From NCBI GenBank assembly GCA_030407315.1, contig JALQPE010001749.1:1-22435 (forward strand): 22,435 nucleotides of DNA. Reading direction: 5' to 3'. The translations under genes were made by a program, and so were the position numbers. Below, piece after piece: positions 16,207-22,435 of the stretch (positions within the stretch are counted from its first letter, which is position 1; each line of letters begins with the position of its first letter). Source of the stretch: Asparagopsis taxiformis. Taxonomy: Eukaryota > Rhodophyta > Florideophyceae > Bonnemaisoniales > Bonnemaisoniaceae. Under the pieces are notes generated by a model, which worked only from the letters and a program-made list of their open reading frames with translations, was not told the origin of the DNA and did not search any database.

Positions 16207-17181
16207 AGTTGCTCCACAAAATAAAGATACTACAACGCACTATCTGCAATTTTGTTTAGGACAAGTCTTCGTCGACTTCTTCACTAGATACTACTTCACC
16301 CATGTCTGTAACGTCCAATTTTTTCATTTTTATAGTATGATACGAAATCACTACCTTGTTCCCTACTGCCATACAACTTGTCAAACACTCTACTACTGCG
16401 TTCAAGATACTAGTCACGCTTAAAGCCAGGCCGGAACTCACTATTCAGGTCAATCTTGTGTATGCAGGAGTGACTTTATTACAAAATTTAGCGACTTCGA
16501 CAGTAACTATGCCGTAGTATCTGTGCTAAAAATCAACATAGATGGTGCCATTCTTTACTAAGTAATACTACAGAAACTAAACTCAAGTACAATTATCTAC
16601 TCTTTCGACCGTACCCTACCTATGGTACAACAATGGCCATATCGAGATTAGCTAGTTAACGTCATACACTCTGCATTCCGCCTCTTCCATATGATATATT
16701 ATTCCTCATGGACGCCCAAAACGTGACGCTATCGAAGGGTATGGCGCGTTGGAACAGTCAGTACCAGTCCATCACTCTAGCCTCACTACACTGCTACGAA
16801 TGCCATCTGTACTACAGACCGGCGTAACCATCCAAGTTCATGGTTCGAGTCCAACATGGTACTGTCACACATATGGTTCCCTCGTTTCGTCATTCCAGCA
16901 CGGAAATTATAAAAATCGTGGAATATGGCACCTCCGGTCACTGTCATGACCAACGCGACGTGTCCTTGTCCTTTCCATTGTTATTTTTCCGTACAGTACT
17001 GGAAAATTCCACCATGTCACGGTGCTTATACCCACTCCCACGGCGCAGTTTCATTCCACTATATTCTTTACGGTATTTCCACTACTTATCTATGGCACGG
17101 CGCCGGTAATTTCTGCGATTTTTTTATGGTTTGCCATTCCACTAATTTCTAATGGTCCAGACCATAAAATTTACTGGTTTT
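16207..17181. other. AT-rich intergenic region, no gene seen
   Basis: About 975 bp at roughly 43-45% GC. Only short plus-strand frames with Thr/Ser/His-rich, non-conserved translations are present (for example 16749-16949). No tRNA, repeat array or domain was recognised. It lies between two minus-strand ORFs and could contain the 5' region of the Tudor-like gene or an intron joining the two. Confidence 0.5.
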
Positions 17182-17808
17182 TCAAAAATTGCTTATCCTG
17201 TGTACATATGGACTCTGTACCACGTCCGAGCGATCAATGGCAGCATTTGAAGTATCACCATACGATGCGGATTGTTGTCGTGGTTGAGGTGCAGTATTCC
17301 CTTCCAAGGATTTTCGCCTAGTCCGCCTTTCCTGCACACCTATTTCAGGCGCGACGGAATGGTCGAGAGAGTCATCCGATAGAATTGGGCCGTTGAAAAC
17401 CACATAACGGATTTCTTTCATCATAGACCGCGTCAATGCTGCACGTATACCTCTCCCAGTTGGTGCGTCGGAAGGATAGAAATCTTTGAGGACAGTCAAA
17501 ATGCGATGTCGTATGGTTTTTCGTGTTCGTCCACCTGGCTCCGGTACTTCATGTAACTTCCTGAAACATGGATGAGGTGAGGAATGCCAGGAGTTTTCTT
17601 TCAGTACAGCTTTCTCAAGTATGTCATATATTTCACACATGCTGTAGCACCACTTTTGCGCGCATGTCTTTAGACTTATACCACCATCTCCTTTCCTACG
17701 TTTCCACATCGTCCACATTGCAGTGAGCTCTAGAATGACAAGTTTGGTGTCCACCGAAGCTTTTCGAAACGCAGAAGCGAATAGGACGTCCACAGTGCAT
17801 CCCTGCAT
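17182..17808 (-). CDS. Hypothetical protein, possibly N-terminally truncated
   Basis: 208 codons from ATG 17808. No family recognised. The composition is that of a globular protein with helical N-terminal half (KLVILELTAMWTMWKRRKG, then TCAQKWCYSMCEIYDILEKA), a basic Arg/Lys middle (GRTRKTIRHRILTVLKDFY) and a hydrophilic tail. The frame stays open upstream of the ATG to a TGA near 17960, with plausible protein sequence through about 17890, where base composition becomes GC-rich. This suggests that the GC-rich block was inserted into or joined onto the gene and removed its start. No membrane segment or catalytic motif is visible. Confidence 0.45.
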   Translation of the reverse strand: MQGCTVDVLFASAFRKASVDTKLVILELTAMWTMWKRRKGDGGISLKTCAQKWCYSMCEIYDILEKAVLKENSWHSSPHPCFRKLHEVPEPGGRTRKTIRHRILTVLKDFYPSDAPTGRGIRAALTRSMMKEIRYVVFNGPILSDDSLDHSVAPEIGVQERRTRRKSLEGNTAPQPRQQSASYGDTSNAAIDRSDVVQSPYVHRISNF

Positions 17809-17885
17809 ATTCTTCGAGTCTGGCGGACTAGTTTCAGTTGCAAATCGACTTGGGATAGCTGACCAATGTTCGAACGCCGGGTTAT

Positions 17886-19664
17886 TTACGTCCAGCCGTC
17901 CGCACGAGGCGGAGCGGCCATCGACGTACCGAGAAGCCGACGGGCATCCTCATCGGAGACGCGGTCGTCCAGGCTCACGAACCGTGGCGCGCGCTCGGCC
18001 GGCGTGGCCACATCCGGACGACCGACGCGGGCAACGTTGCCCCCTCCCGTAGCCTCGCGTGGCACGATCTCTCGAGGATCCGGCGCACGCGGCGCTTCGT
18101 TTTGATGGCCACGACGGCCAGAACGCGACCCGCGGGTCGGTCGTTGCCTCCGAGGCCACCGAAATAACCGGTACGATTGCCACGACGGCGTTCGGAACGG
18201 GAAGCCACCCGCGGCACGTAAGCCCCATCGCTGCGCACGGAGACGAACTCCTGTTTATCGCCGCTTGCGTAATCGGGGCGTATAACCCGATACTCCGGCC
18301 CCAACGCAAGGGCGCCGCGAGCCTCAGCCAACGCGCTGGTAACGGAGACGAACGTGTCGGAACCGTCCACCGGGATTGCACGAAGCATCTCGTAGTCGGC
18401 CAGGAAGTCCAACGTGGACTCCGGCAGTAGGCACGCGCGCCCGAACACACGACGTTCCACGAACAGCGAGCATGCGAGCATCGCTGCGTGTTCGATATCC
18501 ACGGCCATGAGGAAACGTTCCTTCACGGGGGCAGGCGCGTCCTTCACGGCATCGGTAAAATAATGCACCACGCGTGGTAGCAACGTGGACGACCCACGGG
18601 GGTACGGAAACTCCTCCACTACTTCCGGCAACGGCGGGAAGTAGAGCTCGCTCGGGACGACCCACGGAGCCGACGCGTGCGACACGCGGTAATCGTCCGC
18701 GTTCACGTGACGGAGCGCGAAATGGTCGTCGTACGACACTACGCTCTTGGAGATGACGCTCAACGAAAGAGCAGTCTTCCATTCGGCACGTTGCCTTTCG
18801 GAAAGTGTCCGCGGACATACGAAGACGGACGCCACCGAGATGAACGGCGGTTCCTCGGGCGTTCCCGTCCACAAGAATGCGTCCATACGATCGACGTAGA
18901 TCGCGTCGTTGACGTCACGCAACCACGAGCGGGCGCAACGTATCGACGCCGGGATCTGGTAACGTTCCGATCCCGGTGGCCCGTTGGCGAAAACGACGCC
19001 CGGCTGCCCGCCCCCACGTATCCTCGGCGGAACGCATATAGTCGACGACCGCGCGGGCGTCTAGACGATCTCTGGCCAACGTGGCGAGATCGTCATCCGT
19101 GATAGCCACGCGAGGCAACGCAGCCCACTCGTGGGTCAGGACGCCTACGTTGAGCGCCACACCGCCACGTGAAGCGGTGCCGACTGTCCCAGCGGGGTCA
19201 CCACTCTCCGGCGAGGGATCCTGGCGAGGGGAACGAGGCGAGCCGTCACGACGAGGCACGCCCGTGCGGGCCGCCGCCCCAGCACGACGCGAACGAGCGG
19301 CCGCTGCCATCGCGGCTACACCCATCGACGGGGCCGCGACATCCGGAATGACGGGTGACGAATTCCCCGAGTCGGACGCCGTTGCGTCATCATCACGTGG
19401 GGCATCGGCCCTAGCAGCCTCGGCAGGCGTCACGGAAGCCACCAGGCTAGACGGAGCCATCGGGCGAGACGACGAGGCGACGGCCTGAGAAGCAACGGCT
19501 TGACCCGCCCTAACGGATGGGGCGGGAGCGACGGACGCTTCCGTCGCTGGCGGCGCACCGGCCCCGACGAGGGAGGGAGCGCCCTGCGAAGGGTTCCTCG
19601 CTCCACCTCCAGCAGAGCCGGCGGGCCGCGGAGTGTTAGCATCGGTACTACGAATCGTAACCAT
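17886..19664 (-). pseudogene. Diverged homologue of the retrotransposon antisense ORF, frameshifted
   Basis: Three colinear blocks match the 1088-aa antisense protein: DAIYVDRM (18907-18884) versus DALYVERM, NADDYRV versus TANDYRV, and YFTDAVKDAP plus ERFLMAVDIEHA versus YFHNSALRDAP plus DRFRSYLELERD. Spacing is similar (about 66 against 61 residues between the first two). A further about 17 residues before block 1 align without gaps (QIPASIRCARSW versus RVPHTLCSDRTF). The probable start is ATG 19664 (MVTIRST), followed by a disordered Ala/Pro/Ser-rich N-terminus as in the element. The frame changes near 19007-19015 (a C/G homopolymer run) and returns to the first frame before about 18150, ending at TAA 17888-17886. 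A single frame therefore does not encode it: the open pieces are 19994-18915 and 18922-17975. It lacks the C-terminal coiled coil of the element protein. GC content is much higher than in the element. Confidence 0.65.
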
Positions 19665-20580
19665 CGTGGTCAGTTCGTACGCAACGAAGACGAACAGTGC
19701 AACGAGCACGAGAACGAGAGCCACGCGGGCGAAACGGAACAAGAGAACGAAAGGAACGGAAGTAGTAGTACCCAGCGGGGGAAAGAGGTAAGGAATAACG
19801 GAAAGGCAACGGCCTGGATGACGATGGTGAGAGGAAGGGTGAGCGACGATCGCTATCACGTTAAGCCGCGGCTTAAATAACCTTCGGACGACCGTTGTCG
19901 TAATTCCCGCTGGCAGATTCACGAAAGGGCCGCGGCCTACGCACGTATCGCGCTGAATTGAAGCACACCCGCGTGGTGGAATTGGACACTGCATTTGTTG
20001 CAGTGGAAACGCCTAAGCGAGGCATTGACGAACGATGCCAACGGGCGGGCCGCGATGATTACGAAAGAGCCGGAGCGCACGCGCGCGCTCCGGCGCCGTG
20101 GGCGATTCGATCAGCAACCGGGCCGTACGTTTAAGCGAGATTTTTCGGGACAACTGCCACGTCCGCAGTTGTACCCGAAAAGGCGCCACGGCCCGTGTGC
20201 AGGCGCGTCTGACGGGCCTCGCGTGGCCGGGACGTCCACGTGTGGGGGTGGGGCTGTGTAGTATACGTGGCAATTCCGAAATTGCAATATTTACGTTTTC
20301 CGCGGAATTCGAATTTCGGCGGACACGACCGGCGACAGCAATGCACGAACATTTGCTGACGCATGCGCGCGCGCAACCGGTACACGTGTGCACGAACGTA
20401 CTGGCACGCGGCAAAGGGACCAACGAGTCCCTACGTGCGACCCACAAGGTCCTTTCCCATTCGGGGACGTTTACGCAGCAGCAGTGGTTACACTGTAAAA
20501 GCGATGCCATCGTGGCTATATGGTATGGTATCGTGCCGGAGGGAAAGGGACAATACTCGAACGAGCAACGGCTCTAGTCT
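19665..20580 (-). promoter_or_regulatory. GC-rich upstream region with palindrome, TATA-like box and hairpins
   Basis: A perfect 16-bp palindrome TTAAGCCGCGGCTTAA lies at 19861-19876 and overlaps a TATA-like TTATTTAAG on the minus strand (19880-19872), about 200 bp before ATG 19664. Two strong inverted repeats lie further out: 20069-20078 with 20085-20094 (10-bp stem, GC-rich), and 20142-20156 with 20166-20181 (15 bp, one bulged base, 9-nt loop). The frame of the downstream gene is open up to 19994 with a hydrophobic stretch, but this extension is probably not translated. The promoter role is inferred from position. Confidence 0.4.
20142..20181. repeat. Strong inverted repeat (hairpin)
   Basis: TTTTCGGGACAACTG pairs with CAGTTGTACCCGAAAA, with one unpaired A, across the 9-nt spacer CCACGTCCG. 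It is the longest perfect-type stem seen in the window. It could be a cruciform or RNA hairpin, the fold of a small RNA, or part of an unseen element end. Confidence 0.7.
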
Positions 20581-22435
20581 AGACTGACTTCTAACGTTTT
20601 ACGTTTACGTTTTCGCCCAGCGAGCTTCGTCTCCGTCGAGCTGCGTACTCCCTACCCATCGCCGCACGTAAGGCTGATTGCGTGTAGTGCCTCCGGGCTT
20701 GGTTGAGAGCGCCTCCGGTGACGTACCACCTCGTTTGCTAACGTAATCCCTCGCGTGGATTGTTGCGTCGTGATGCTCGTGTCTACTCGCTAACCTATCT
20801 CTACCTTTCTACCTAACATACAGTCAAACACCAGCGGTGAACTGTTCGTTCGTTTCGTTAAGGACAGCGTGTCCGTAGCTCGTACCAGCTACTTCGTCAC
20901 CGAACTATCGTTCCACAGTACCCTCACCTGCTTGTTGGACCACCATTCACGCTGTATCAGCTCCCCTTCATCTCCTTCTCGACCGTTTTTCACTCCCTCA
21001 CACACTAATTGTCCGTTGACAACTGGTGTATCAGCGTCACACAGTACATTTCATTGTACCACTGATCCAGTGTTTTGCGCTATCCCTTCTACCCCTTTAT
21101 AGTTGGCCTGACAACCCAACCTCTCACCTGCATAGCAGTATCACTTGAACAAGATTCTCAACGTATCGTCTGTGTGGCCTTACACGCACAGTCAAGCAGG
21201 CGATCCGCCTTAGCTCTACCACCTCCGCCCTGAGTCTGACTACCTAGAAAGGAGGGCCGAAACACCTCGCGGTGCTTAGCCGAATCGGCTCACTACCCCA
21301 GTCGAATTGACAGCTCTGGCATTGCACTACACAGGGGATTAAATCTTCCTTGTAAGAAGGTTGTATTCAAGGTGATTCCGGAGAGGCGCAGGGGGTGAAG
21401 GTGATTTCAGAGTTTAGGCGATGGTATGTTTGGTGGTAGGGGAAAAGAGGAGGATTATGGCGGATTACGTCGCTCGGGTGTGGGAAGGCGTTGCAGAAAG
21501 AGGTCAGTGAGTTGGGCGGAACAAGTCGCTCTATGGTGGGAAGGCGTCGCCGGAAGATGATGTGGGAGGGTGGGGGAGAAAATCCCAGTGGTAAGTCTGT
21601 GCTATAACCTGTGAAGAAGAGGAGATACTGTTTCTCGTTGGAGATGTTTATTGCGTCGCGACGGTCCGTGACGGGGATTAAATACTATGTGAGTACTGTA
21701 AGGAGTTCCTGTGTAGTAGTTATTCGTCAAGTAGTGTCATTTTCGAACTTGAACCTACGATTCTTACGAATTGAAACGTTTTCAGGTATATCAGCGAAGT
21801 TTTTTTGTTTCGAAGAACTTACACCTACTACCCTCGAGGGTACACTCCAGTCACACTACTAACGCTCTGCGCTGAACCGCCTCATCATCGAAGCAGATAA
21901 TACGGTTGGTCTCACATTATTTTATTGGATGATGTAGGACAGCTGTCGTAGGGGATGGGGTCCTGACTGGTTGGACCATTCGTTGCATCCAATGAAGCGA
22001 AGGGTAGAGATATGGCGCGCTGGGGGTCGACGAGGGGACGATTGGCGAAAGTGTGCCGATAGCAATTTGATAACGGATTTCCATTGGTTATGTGCCGTTT
22101 CGTTTCGCAGCATGAAATCTGGTGAGGACGCGATGCAAATCTGAGGAGATTTTTCATATAAAATGGATATAAAATTGGTTAAATTTAAGAATCTGAGGAG
22201 GAAGTATGAGCTGGTGAAAGGTGTAGTGGGCGGGGGCTGCGAGCCGCAGATTTGTCGGGGTGATCTAGCGGAATGACAAGGCGCTGGCCCTCACAGTAGT
22301 GTATTCCGCCACGTGAAAACGTTCACTGGCACAAGCCGATTCGAAGCGCCACCGGAATCGAAACGATATTTTACGTGGACCGCACATTTCCGGATATTTC
22401 GTGGGAAGCGAGCCTATCGCAACTGGTTCGCACAG
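20581..22435. other. Right end, no supported gene
   Basis: About 1.85 kb with only short frames (20869-21102, 21611-21862 plus; 22157-21912 minus) and no recognised domain. ACGTTTT is repeated three times around 20594-20618. Small inverted repeats at 21263-21274 and 21278-21290 stand in tandem. A purine-rich plus strand (about 21360-21600) contains a diverged tandem duplication: a 33-bp unit beginning GTCGCTC at about 21469 and again at about 21525. No tRNA or rRNA was recognised. Confidence 0.45.
21469..21557. repeat. Diverged tandem duplication, period about 56 bp
   Basis: GTCGCTC...GTGGGAAGGCGTTGCAGAAAGA (from about 21469) is repeated as GTCGCTC...GGTGGGAAGGCGTCGCCGGAAGA (from about 21525). 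Both lie in a purine-rich tract. Confidence 0.55.

Noticed and set aside
18059..19488. Plus-strand ORFs (123, 141 and 135 codons) in the GC-rich block
   Set aside because: Arg/Ala-rich translations typical of antisense frames in GC-rich DNA; the minus strand has the conserved motifs.
19970..20030. tRNA-Leu-like sequence (TGGTGGAATTGGACAC with a following stem-loop)
   Set aside because: The D-arm and anticodon-like stem look suggestive, but no T-arm or pairing acceptor stem follows and position 37 would be a pyrimidine.
20869..21155. Minus-strand protein-like reading with two stops
   Set aside because: It reads plausibly for about 70 codons, but no homology or motif supports it.
22255..22350. 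Possible tRNA-derived SINE (A-box-like TAGCGGAATGAC, B-box-like GATTCGAA)
   Set aside because: Box spacing is too long and the stems do not pair.

Overview
This is eukaryotic DNA with about 50-55% GC, no operons and no ribosome-binding-site logic. It is built mostly from mobile elements and decayed genes. The centre is a full-length chromodomain-bearing Ty3/Gypsy LTR retrotransposon. A marine alga (for example a red alga) or an oomycete would fit, but the taxon is a low-confidence inference because no host housekeeping gene or rRNA is present.

Layout. (1) 1-2834, plus strand: remnant of a gene ending in a beta-class N4/N6 DNA methyltransferase domain. The catalytic half (1314-2834) is one open frame. 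The upstream part (about 323-1313) is readable only by crossing one stop and four frame changes. The LTR cuts the gene off and supplies its stop codon. (2) 2835-15290: a 12,456-bp LTR element lying on the minus strand. Its two 685-bp LTRs look identical by eye. From 5' to 3' on the minus strand it carries a candidate primer binding site, Gag capsid, zinc-knuckle ORF, protease-RT, RNase H-integrase, a chromodomain ORF and a polypurine tract. On the opposite strand, between pol and the 3' LTR, is an intact 1088-codon ORF of unknown function. (3) 15291-17950: AT-richer DNA with a cluster of GGACRTCC repeats, a minus-strand Tudor/SH3-like protein and an unrecognised minus-strand ORF. (4) About 17.9-20.6 kb: a GC-rich block with a frameshifted minus-strand gene whose central domain is a diverged homologue of the element's antisense ORF, preceded by palindromes and strong hairpins. 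(5) 20.6-22.4 kb: no gene I can support.

Main message. The antisense protein of the retrotransposon belongs to a family with at least one more member in the same window, outside the element and in a compositionally different block. In the element this ORF is intact. In the same copy gag-pol has a gag/zinc-knuckle frame change, a -1 break between RT and RNase H, and an in-frame TGA in the integrase tail, even though the LTRs look freshly duplicated. Either the gag-pol breaks are recoded in vivo, or the copy was moved by proteins from another copy, or the assembly contains indel errors. There is also no target-site duplication across the element, so the two flanks may not have been neighbours before insertion.
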